Assembly (NCBI GenBank): GCA_002452555.1
Contig: DKER01000209.1
Location: 1-7,343 of the forward strand
Length of the DNA: 7,343 bases
Direction: 5' to 3'
Origin: Fidelibacterota bacterium UBA6817
GTDB taxonomy: Bacteria > Fidelibacterota > Fidelibacteria > Fidelibacterales > Fidelibacteraceae
The notes under the pieces are model-generated. The model did no database searches, was not told where the DNA came from, and saw only the letters and a program-made list of their open reading frames with translations. Positions within the stretch are counted from its first letter, which is position 1. The number at the start of each line of letters is the position of its first letter. This document shows positions 1 to 5,788 of the stretch, in pieces. Both the position numbers and the translations under genes were made by a program.

Positions 1-21
1 CCCGCAAAGCGGGGATTGAAC
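1..21. repeat. GC-rich hairpin at window edge (repeat fragment)
   Basis: A perfect 5-bp inverted repeat, CCCGC (1-5) and GCGGG (9-13), encloses an AAA loop. The G at 14 may pair with a base outside the window. It is followed by ATTGAAC. No T-run follows on either visible side, so it is not an obvious terminator. A GC-rich stem followed by ATTGAA resembles the 3' half of some type I CRISPR repeats, but only one copy is visible and the sequence to the right is not spacer-repeat in form. It may equally be the end of a dispersed intergenic repeat. Confidence 0.4.
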
Positions 22-26
22 GTCGT

Positions 27-57
27 CAGTCGGCAGTGGGCAGTGGTCAGTTGGCAG
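27..57. repeat. 7-bp imperfect tandem repeat (CAGTSGG-like)
   Basis: Four consecutive 7-bp units, CAGTCGG, CAGTGGG, CAGTGGT and CAGTTGG, are followed by a partial CAG. The period of 7 is not a multiple of three and no start with a ribosome binding site is near, so this is non-coding. It looks like simple-sequence intergenic repeat material of the kind scattered through many environmental bacterial genomes. That last comparison is from memory and was not tested. Confidence 0.75.
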
Positions 58-84
58 AACCCTTGGGTTCCGCATTTTGAACCC
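57..84. repeat. Overlapping GAACCC/GGGTTC inverted repeats
   Basis: Three 6-base arms occur in order: GAACCC (57-62), GGGTTC (65-70) and GAACCC (79-84). The middle arm can pair with either neighbour. One pairing gives a tight hairpin (effectively 5 bp with a CTTG tetraloop) and the other a 6-bp stem with an 8-base loop. It lies downstream of ogt, but there is no T-run in the minus direction, so a terminator is not supported. Confidence 0.45.
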
Positions 85-118
85 CACCGGAAATAAGGCA
101 ACCGCTGGGGCGTATTAC

Positions 119-158
119 CTCTGAACCTCTGAACGTCTCAACGTCTCAACGTCTCAAC
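119..158. repeat. 8-bp tandem repeat, five units
   Basis: Five back-to-back 8-bp units are visible: CTCTGAAC twice (119-134), then GTCTCAAC three times (135-158). Read on the minus strand they are GTTGAGAC x3 then GTTCAGAG x2. The array ends 18 bases from the ogt stop codon, so it would lie in the 3' untranslated part of that transcript. The two unit types differ at two positions, which suggests expansion by slippage from two founder units. Confidence 0.85.
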
Positions 159-176
159 CTTTTACCTTAAACATGC

Positions 177-692
177 TTAAACGTGAGATAATTCCATGCT
201 TAAGAGATGTTTTTTCAGATTGGAACCACCAGCATATTGTCCGGATGATCCGTCGGTGTGTACCACACGGTGGCATGGTATGATAAAAGGAAGCGGGTTT
301 AACTTCATGGCTGTGCCCACTGCTCTGTATGCACCGGGATGTCCCGATGTTTTGGCCAGCGCCTGATAACTGATTGTTTCACCATATTGCACATGACTTC
401 TTAATGTATCGTAAACACTCATACGGAAGGGTGTCCCATATAAAGCGACCGGAACAGTGAACGACGTGAGCTTACCGTCAAAATACGATGTCAGTTCTGA
501 GATTAAATCCTTCAAAACCTGATTTACCCCGGGATTGGGAGTATCATTATGATTGTCTTGAATATATTTATCCATGGATTCAACATTAAAGAATATTCCC
601 AAAACATCGTTATCTGTTGCCAGAAGATAGAGTTCTTGAACAGGAAAATTGAAATATTCTTTACGGTAATACGTTTTAATGGTTTGGACCAT
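177..692 (-). CDS. ogt: Methylated-DNA--protein-cysteine S-methyltransferase (Ogt type)
   Basis: This cytoplasmic suicide repair protein moves the alkyl group from O6-alkylguanine (and O4-alkylthymine) in DNA to its own cysteine. At 171 aa it matches the usual length of stand-alone Ogt and lacks the Ada regulatory domain. An N-terminal ribonuclease-H-like domain spans roughly residues 1-80. The DNA-binding/catalytic domain spans about 84-167. It carries the helix-turn-helix region with the arginine finger in AYRAVG (R123), the active-site PCHRV motif (C140), GQYAGG (151-156) and the conserved late glutamate E167. All expected catalytic residues are present. The ATG lies 8 bases from an AGGAG that sits inside the end of the upstream transporter gene, and the two frames overlap by 17 bases, so translational coupling is likely. 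No damage-response operator is visible. Confidence 0.95.
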   Translation of the reverse strand: MVQTIKTYYRKEYFNFPVQELYLLATDNDVLGIFFNVESMDKYIQDNHNDTPNPGVNQVLKDLISELTSYFDGKLTSFTVPVALYGTPFRMSVYDTLRSHVQYGETISYQALAKTSGHPGAYRAVGTAMKLNPLPFIIPCHRVVHTDGSSGQYAGGSNLKKHLLSMELSHV

Positions 693-1608
693 AAATGAGT
701 CTCCTGTATTTTAAATAATCAATGAGAAATATCCCGGTGAAAATCAATATCATGCCTGCATAGGATTGAATATTAAGCACTTCCTGATAAAACAGTACCC
801 CGATGATCAACGAAACAAGAGGGGTTAAATATGCCGACAGTGCAAGTTTTGTCAATTGAACATATCTCATCAGCCAGAAATAAGTGATTAATGTGTAGCA
901 GGATGCAAAAACTGCCAGATACAACAAAACAGCCCAAAATTCAATATTTGTGGGAAAATGTAACGGAGCTTCGAACGCTAAAGATGAACCTAACAGTGTA
1001 AAACCGCCAATTAACATGCCAAATGAATTGAGAACGAAAACACTCAGGTGAATACTGTTTTTTCTTATCAGTACGCTTGGAAATGCAGCAAATAGAACAG
1101 ATAAAACCATCGTAAAAAAAGCAAGTGTGGAAATTTTCTGGTTAAGAATAACCGGATCAAAAAACAAGACAACAATTCCTATAAATGAAACCAGCGTTCC
1201 CATGACTTTTAAAGCATTTGGTCTTTCTTCCCGGACGTATATGATACTCAGAAAAAGGATCATAACCGGATATAGGCTGAAAATAATTGAACACAGACTT
1301 GAAGGAAGATGAAGCTGGCTCCAGAATACCAAAGCATTTGAGAATGCTATAAGAAACAAACCATAAAGAACAATTGATTTAATATCCTGTCGCGTCAATG
1401 AATACTTTTTCAGGTGTCTGAGGGCAACCGGCAAAATAAGCGTCCCTGCAAGAATATAACGCATACCGGCGATTTGAAAAGGATTGACTGATCCGAATTC
1501 ATCTCTAAAGGATTCAAGCAAAAATTTTACCGATGCCCAGCTGCTTCCCCAAATCAGGACATTTAATGAAAAAAGAAGGTAGAGTATAAATTTATTTTTC
1601 ATATTCAT
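676..1608 (-). CDS. EamA/DMT-family permease (substrate unknown)
   Basis: A 310-aa inner-membrane protein of the drug/metabolite transporter superfamily. Members export or import small metabolites such as amino acids or nucleotides by secondary transport, and this sequence gives no substrate. Ten hydrophobic segments are visible at about residues 7-27, 43-61, 79-97, 105-124, 134-152, 160-180, 189-208, 224-244, 255-274 and 281-298. They form two EamA repeats of five helices. The typical acidic turn after helix 4 (REERP, about 126-130) recurs after helix 9 (YQEVLN, about 274-279), as expected for the internal duplication. The start at 1608 has GGAG about 8 bases upstream. An in-frame ATG two codons later would have poorer spacing. 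The ribosome binding site is part of a terminator-like hairpin. The 3' end overlaps ogt. Confidence 0.9.
   Translation of the reverse strand: MNMKNKFILYLLFSLNVLIWGSSWASVKFLLESFRDEFGSVNPFQIAGMRYILAGTLILPVALRHLKKYSLTRQDIKSIVLYGLFLIAFSNALVFWSQLHLPSSLCSIIFSLYPVMILFLSIIYVREERPNALKVMGTLVSFIGIVVLFFDPVILNQKISTLAFFTMVLSVLFAAFPSVLIRKNSIHLSVFVLNSFGMLIGGFTLLGSSLAFEAPLHFPTNIEFWAVLLYLAVFASCYTLITYFWLMRYVQLTKLALSAYLTPLVSLIIGVLFYQEVLNIQSYAGMILIFTGIFLIDYLKYRRLIYGPNH
701..705 (-). promoter_or_regulatory. ogt ribosome binding site inside the transporter gene
   Basis: On the minus strand AGGAG is followed by 8 bases and then the ogt ATG. The motif lies within codons for the Tyr-Arg-Arg stretch near the C-terminus of the EamA protein, so ogt translation starts within the transporter's reading region. 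It supports the start chosen for ogt. Confidence 0.75.
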
Positions 1609-1634
1609 AAAAAAGGCTCCGCTTTCCAGAGCCT
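1609..1634 (-). terminator. Rho-independent terminator of the sec operon, overlapping the next gene's RBS
   Basis: On the minus strand AGGCTC (1634-1629), a 9-base loop and GAGCCT (1619-1614) are followed by a run of T reaching 1609, just before the transporter ATG at 1608. The stem is 6 bp with four G-C pairs. It begins 20 bases after the secF stop codon, the expected place for a terminator. The GGAG serving the transporter start is in the 3' arm of the stem and the T-run forms its spacer, so the same structure could also block ribosome binding. Confidence 0.7.
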
Positions 1635-1653
1635 GTATAATGAATTATTGAAA

Positions 1654-2547
1654 TTACTTTTTCACTAACTCTTTGGTTCTGAACTTGTGTTCCCAAAGAA
1701 TCAATATGGGGGATGCTACAAATGAGGATGAATACGTTCCCACAACAATACCGATAAGCATGGCGATTGAAAATCCAAAAAGAACTTCACCGCCAAAGAT
1801 AACAAGAATCAAAACGACAAGGAATGTTGTCAGAGAGGTAATAATTGTTCTGGAGAGACTTTGGTTAATACTCAAGTTAATCACATCCGGGAAAGTTTTG
1901 TTTTTGTGTGTCAGTTTGTTCTCCCGGATCCGGTCATACACCACAATCGTATCATTCAGCGAGTAACCCACAATAGTCAGAAAGGCTGCCAGAACCGGCA
2001 TGGATATTTCCCATTGAAAAATGGAAAACAAACCGAGTGTTACAATAACATCATGAAAAATGGCAGCAACCGCACCTATGGCAAATTTGAGTTCAAAGCG
2101 AATACTGATGTATACAAGGATCAGAAATAACGCTGCAAAAATTGCACCGACTGCTTTCCGCCTCAATTCCTCTCCGATTTTTGGTCCAACAATTTCAGAA
2201 CGGCGGATTTCAAATGTTTTCTCTTTCAGATCATTTTGAATAATGTTTTGAATTTCGTCTCCGGTTCCCATCGTCAGGACCCGGATCATATATTCATTCA
2301 CGTCACTGCGTTGAATTTGAGGTGTTCCCAGTTCAGGACTTTTCAACAGGCTTCGTATTTCACCGGCAGTAATATTTTCTTCAAATTTAAACTGTACGAG
2401 CGTACCCCCGCGGAAATCAATGCCGTAATTCAATCCCTGAAAAATAAAACTGATAATACCGAGGGCTAAGAGTATACCGGATATCCAGAAGGCATAGACT
2501 CTTTTTCCAACAATATCGTAGTGTGTATTTACAAATATTTCAAACAA
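1654..2547 (-). CDS. secF: Protein translocase subunit SecF
   Basis: SecF is an integral inner-membrane protein that, with SecD, uses the ion motive force to complete export of proteins through SecYEG. The 297-aa length is normal. In order: TM1 at about residues 19-39, a small periplasmic domain opening with GIDFRGG (42-48), IVGPKIG (119-125) leading into TM2, then TM3-TM6. The signature GYSLNDTIVVYDRIREN (184-200) marks TM4 and its cytoplasmic end, with the aspartate D189 of the RND-like proton pathway. The start codon is TTG, 7 bases from AAAGGAG, and no in-frame ATG or GTG fits. It begins 16 bases after the secD stop, so the two are cotranscribed. A terminator follows the gene. Separate SecD and SecF contrasts with the fused SecDF common in Bacteroidetes. 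Confidence 0.97.
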   Translation of the reverse strand: MFEIFVNTHYDIVGKRVYAFWISGILLALGIISFIFQGLNYGIDFRGGTLVQFKFEENITAGEIRSLLKSPELGTPQIQRSDVNEYMIRVLTMGTGDEIQNIIQNDLKEKTFEIRRSEIVGPKIGEELRRKAVGAIFAALFLILVYISIRFELKFAIGAVAAIFHDVIVTLGLFSIFQWEISMPVLAAFLTIVGYSLNDTIVVYDRIRENKLTHKNKTFPDVINLSINQSLSRTIITSLTTFLVVLILVIFGGEVLFGFSIAMLIGIVVGTYSSSFVASPILILWEHKFRTKELVKK

Positions 2548-2554
2548 GGTATGA

Positions 2555-2561
2555 CTCCTTT
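2555..2561 (-). promoter_or_regulatory. Ribosome binding site fixing the TTG start of secF
   Basis: AAAGGAG on the minus strand lies 7 bases before TTG at 2547-2545, giving ideal spacing. The next methionine in the frame is deep in the periplasmic domain (about residue 77), so starting there would remove TM1 and GIDFRGG. This makes the TTG start well supported. Confidence 0.8.
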
Positions 2562-2563
2562 CC

Positions 2564-4444
2564 TTATATACTCAGTTTTTGAAGCGTTTTTCCGTGTGTT
2601 ATTGTCGTAAGTATAGTTTTTGATATATAGTACCCGGATACGAAGTTAAAGATGATACCCCAAAAGAGAACAACGGCAAACCCACGAATGGGGCCGGTTC
2701 CGAACTGCCAGAGAACCAGAGCAGCAATGAGGGTGGTTAAGTTGGCATCCAAAATGGTTATCAAGGCACGGGCATAACCATTGTCCACAGAAGCTTTCAC
2801 GGTTTTACCTTTACGGAGTTCTTCCCGAATTCTCTCAAAAATGAGCACGTTGGCATCGACTGCCATACCAACCGTCAAAACAAGACCGCCAATACCCGGC
2901 AGTGTGAGCGTGGCTTTGAGCAGAGACAGAATTGAAAGAACAAAGAGAATATTCAGAACCAACGTTATAAAAGCAATAATACCGGATGCCCGATAATATA
3001 TGACAATGAAAATCACGACCAAAAGGAGACCGATAATCGCACTGAGCGTGCCCTTTCTAACGGAATCGGATCCTAAAGAAGGTCCTATGGTTCTTTTTTC
3101 TATGATGTCAACGGGAGCTGGTAGCGCACCGGCTTTAAGAGATATTTCAATATCTTTTGCTTCATTGATACTGGTTAGTCCTTCGATAACAGTCCTGCCT
3201 CCCGGAATCCTTCCGCGGATAGACGGGGCTATGATAACCTTGTCATCAAGGACAATCGCAATTCGTTTACCAATATTGGCACCTGTCATGCGTGACCATA
3301 CTTTAGCACCTTCACTGTTCATGCTGAGATTAACAATGGGCTGGCCCATATTTGATCCGTCCATGCCGCCCAATGTGGCTTGTGCATCTGTGACCACGCT
3401 ACCGGTCAGTCCGGCTTCCCGATTCACAAAATAAAGTTTGTGGAAAGCTTTTTGCTGTCCTTCCTGAGTTGTAAATGTCTCAGTTTTATTTGACCATAAA
3501 ATTCTCATGTCAGCAGGAAGAACACGAAGCACATCGGGATCATCAAGTATACGTTTGACAGCATAATAATTTTCAGAAGGAACACCGATGTCTGAACCCA
3601 GATTTCTCAGGAGAGCACTGAAAGGTCTGTCCCTGAAAATGGCTTCATCAACCAATGCCATAGAATCTTCATCTGATTCCGTTGCTATTCCAAAAAGTTC
3701 TTCAATGGAGACGGCTTTATCTTCACTGACACTGTCAACAACCCGTGTTGTATCTTTTAAAGTTTCGGGATCAACTTTTTTCATAACCGCATCAATTCTG
3801 GAAATTGCATCCTGAACAACTTCAGCATCTTTAAGGAGGATAAACTCCAGCAGGGCAGTATTCTGAATAAGATTTGTAGCTCTTTCAGGGTCTGTTACGC
3901 CGGCCAGTTCAACAATAATTCGACGGTTACCCTGCCGCTGAATGGTCGGTTCAGATACACCAAACTGGTCAACACGGTTGCGAATAATCTCTTCAGCCCT
4001 TATCACGGCATCAGCTGCTTCCTTTTTTAAAGAAGAAATGATCTGGGCGTTTTGATCGCCGCGTCCCGGAAAATGCCGGGCCAGACGGAATTGCTTCGCA
4101 TCGGCTTCGCTCAGCAGAAGATCAAAATAATCTGCATTGGAATCTGTCGCATATTTGGTCTCAAGATTATTCATGAATTCATAATATGTCTGACTTTTAT
4201 TCTGAGCAAGATTTTGGGTTAACTGGGCTACGTTGACTTCAAGAACAAGATGCATACCGCCCTGAAGATCCAAACCCCTCCGGATGATACGTTCTTCAAT
4301 CCGTTCAAGTTCACCTTTTAAGCGGAGCTCTTCTTTGCGTTCGTCAGACATGGTTTCATATCGTAGTGTAGGAATAAGCTGCCATGCGCTCCATACAAGC
4401 AACATACCAATAATGACATAGTTCAAAATGAATTTTTTCTGCAT
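2564..4444 (-). CDS. secD: Protein translocase subunit SecD
   Basis: SecD is the larger subunit of the SecDF motor, with a big periplasmic region that binds emerging preprotein. It is 626 aa, close to E. coli SecD. TM1 spans about residues 5-26, followed by a charged stretch (about 30-55) and the P1 base with GLDLQGGMHL (57-66), a variant of the usual LDLRGG. RNRVDQFGVSEPTIQRQG (155-172) and GVTDPERA (182-189) follow. Next comes a long, acidic, poorly recognisable stretch (about 205-345), then the P1 head/P4 portion with VLDDKVIIAPSI (398-409). Five C-terminal membrane segments follow (about 465-606). They contain LPGIGGLVLTVGMAVDANV (515-533), with D530 of the ion pathway, and IFERIREEL. AGGAGG lies 11 bases upstream of the ATG, slightly far but strong. 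No yajC is adjacent on either side. Confidence 0.97.
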   Translation of the reverse strand: MQKKFILNYVIIGMLLVWSAWQLIPTLRYETMSDERKEELRLKGELERIEERIIRRGLDLQGGMHLVLEVNVAQLTQNLAQNKSQTYYEFMNNLETKYATDSNADYFDLLLSEADAKQFRLARHFPGRGDQNAQIISSLKKEAADAVIRAEEIIRNRVDQFGVSEPTIQRQGNRRIIVELAGVTDPERATNLIQNTALLEFILLKDAEVVQDAISRIDAVMKKVDPETLKDTTRVVDSVSEDKAVSIEELFGIATESDEDSMALVDEAIFRDRPFSALLRNLGSDIGVPSENYYAVKRILDDPDVLRVLPADMRILWSNKTETFTTQEGQQKAFHKLYFVNREAGLTGSVVTDAQATLGGMDGSNMGQPIVNLSMNSEGAKVWSRMTGANIGKRIAIVLDDKVIIAPSIRGRIPGGRTVIEGLTSINEAKDIEISLKAGALPAPVDIIEKRTIGPSLGSDSVRKGTLSAIIGLLLVVIFIVIYYRASGIIAFITLVLNILFVLSILSLLKATLTLPGIGGLVLTVGMAVDANVLIFERIREELRKGKTVKASVDNGYARALITILDANLTTLIAALVLWQFGTGPIRGFAVVLFWGIIFNFVSGYYISKTILTTITHGKTLQKLSI

Positions 4445-4455
4445 GCTGTATTTTT

Positions 4456-4461
4456 CCTCCT
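4456..4461 (-). promoter_or_regulatory. secD ribosome binding site with long spacing
   Basis: A full AGGAGG on the minus strand precedes the secD ATG (4444) by 11 bases, longer than the 5-9 bases seen at the other starts here. The spacer is A-rich. No better in-frame start lies nearer, so the ATG is retained. Confidence 0.7.
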
Positions 4462-4496
4462 AAGTGCCGAAAGGACCGGCTTCGTTTAAAGCAAGC

Positions 4497-4524
4497 GAAT
4501 TTAAACTGACATTCAGTCAAATTC
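4497..4524 (-). promoter_or_regulatory. 28-base dyad upstream of secD
   Basis: On the minus strand the outer arms GAATTT and AAATTC and the inner arms ACTGA and TCAGT enclose an ATG loop. This gives 11 Watson-Crick pairs plus one G-T pair, with a single bulged T. It lies between the kbl stop and secD. No T-run follows, so it is not a standard terminator. It may be an operator or an mRNA-end structure for the kbl transcript. The nested perfect arms make chance less likely, but the AT-rich outer part lowers certainty. Confidence 0.55.
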
Positions 4525-4526
4525 AA
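4498..4526 (-). promoter_or_regulatory. Candidate sigma70-like promoter for secDF
   Basis: On the minus strand TTGAAT (4526-4521) and TAAATT (4503-4498) are separated by exactly 17 bases. Each hexamer matches four of six consensus positions. Transcription would start near 4490, leaving a leader of roughly 45 bases before the secD ATG. The dyad at 4497-4524 covers the spacer and -10. This is a candidate only, since AT-rich sequence produces such matches by chance. Confidence 0.3.
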
Positions 4527-4570
4527 TGGTAAAAGATAGGTAATGTTATAGGGTATATTATTAAGAAATT

Positions 4571-5788
4571 TTATCCTTTGAAGTTTCGTAAAATCGACAA
4601 TACCCGGAAAATATCCTGCTCTGTGTGTTCTGCTGATATCTGAAACCGGATTTCTTCATCGCCTTTTGGAACAACCGGATAATTTAACCCGGTGGCCATC
4701 ACACCATTATCCATGAGCCACTGCGTAAGCTTTCGTGTTCTTTCAGTGTCTCTGACCATAAGGGGCACAATCGGGTGAGGACCGGGAATGGTTTCGTATC
4801 CGGCATGGATAAGCCCCTGTTCAAATTGTTTTGTCCGTGCTCTGAGTTTATTCAGGATGCCCAGTCCTTCTTCTGAATCGACTATGGAAACAGCTTTTTC
4901 CGATGCAGCCGCTTCAGGCACGGTTATAGGGTTGGAATAGATATACATGGGAGCCGTTTCACGAAGATAACGAATTAGCGTTTCGCTTGATGCAACATAC
5001 CCGCCATTAACACCAAATGCTTTTCCCAGAGTTCCTATCAAAATATCAGCCTGCGTCTTTTCAAATTCTTCCGTTCCGCGTCCTGCGGTTCCAAAAGCAC
5101 CGACGCCGTGGGAATCATCAGCGATGCTGATAACACCTTCAATAAACTTGTCATCATATGCTTTACACAGGTCAGTTAAATCTTTCAACGGAGCCCAATC
5201 ACCGCGCATGCTGAATATTCCGTCAGTAATAACAAGAACTCTTTTTCCTTTGTTGATTGCATTTTTGAGCTGATTTTCCAGATCATTCATATCATTGTGT
5301 TTGTAGATGAATTTTTCTGCAGGCCTTGACAAGCGGATGGCATTAATGATACAGTTATGGTTCAGGGCATCACTGATGACCACGGTTTCAGGCGTAATAA
5401 GCGGTGAAATCACGCCCATACTGGTTACATAAGCAGAACTGAAGATCATGGCTGAAGGTCTTGAGTGAAAATCTGCCAGTTTCGTTTCAAGGGATATATG
5501 TGCACTGTGAGTTCCGCTGATAAAACGAACTGCTCCGGGACCGCTTCCAAAGAGAAGTGCAGCCTCTTCTTCGGCTTTGATGACGTCAGGGTGGCGGGAG
5601 AGAGCCAAATACGAATTGGAGTTCATTTTAATATAGGGAATATGATCACGCCCTTTTAACAAATAGCGGGGACCTGACCCGCTCTTGCCCTGAATGATAC
5701 CTGTTATAACGGATTCATGTCCCTTGGCAATTCCTTTTTCTTCCATATCAAGAATGATACTATTAAGGATTGCATCAATTTTTTTCAT
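4571..5788 (-). CDS. kbl: 2-amino-3-ketobutyrate CoA ligase (glycine C-acetyltransferase)
   Basis: A cytoplasmic PLP enzyme of the alpha-oxoamine synthase family. It splits 2-amino-3-ketobutyrate with CoA to glycine and acetyl-CoA, the second step of threonine breakdown. It is 405 aa, close to the usual 398. The fold-type I core shows SGTHSAHISLE (91-101), the PLP-stacking histidine in NHNCII (H144), and DDSHGVGAFGTAGRGTEE (224-241) with D224 and H227. TLGKAFG (253-259) carries the Schiff-base lysine K256, and IRFQISAEHT (380-389) carries the carboxylate-binding arginine R381. The ATG has GGAGGAG 8 bases upstream and overlaps the tdh stop as ATGA. Family members also include AONS (BioF) and serine palmitoyltransferase, which share these motifs. 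The adjoining threonine dehydrogenase decides the call. Assignment to the superfamily is near certain, to Kbl strong. Confidence 0.9.
   Translation of the reverse strand: MKKIDAILNSIILDMEEKGIAKGHESVITGIIQGKSGSGPRYLLKGRDHIPYIKMNSNSYLALSRHPDVIKAEEEAALLFGSGPGAVRFISGTHSAHISLETKLADFHSRPSAMIFSSAYVTSMGVISPLITPETVVISDALNHNCIINAIRLSRPAEKFIYKHNDMNDLENQLKNAINKGKRVLVITDGIFSMRGDWAPLKDLTDLCKAYDDKFIEGVISIADDSHGVGAFGTAGRGTEEFEKTQADILIGTLGKAFGVNGGYVASSETLIRYLRETAPMYIYSNPITVPEAAASEKAVSIVDSEEGLGILNKLRARTKQFEQGLIHAGYETIPGPHPIVPLMVRDTERTRKLTQWLMDNGVMATGLNYPVVPKGDEEIRFQISAEHTEQDIFRVLSILRNFKG

Noticed and set aside
1..75. Minus-strand open frame starting ATG at 75 and running off the left edge, and plus-strand frames open from the edge
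   Set aside because: They run through 7-bp tandem repeats and hairpins, have no ribosome binding site and give low-complexity translation. The openness is explained by the repeats.
1127..1312. Short plus-strand open frame opposite the EamA gene
   Set aside because: Antisense to a convincing ten-helix permease, with no supporting start signal.
2781..3434. Long plus-strand open frames opposite secD (two in the same frame)
   Set aside because: They are antisense to a strongly conserved secD, their translations resemble no protein family and have no ribosome binding site of note. They arise from codon bias on the opposite strand.
4465..4480. Short GCCG/CGGC hairpin just upstream of the secD ribosome binding site
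   Set aside because: Only 4 bp with a 7-base loop and no T-run. Too weak to call as a terminator or riboswitch element.
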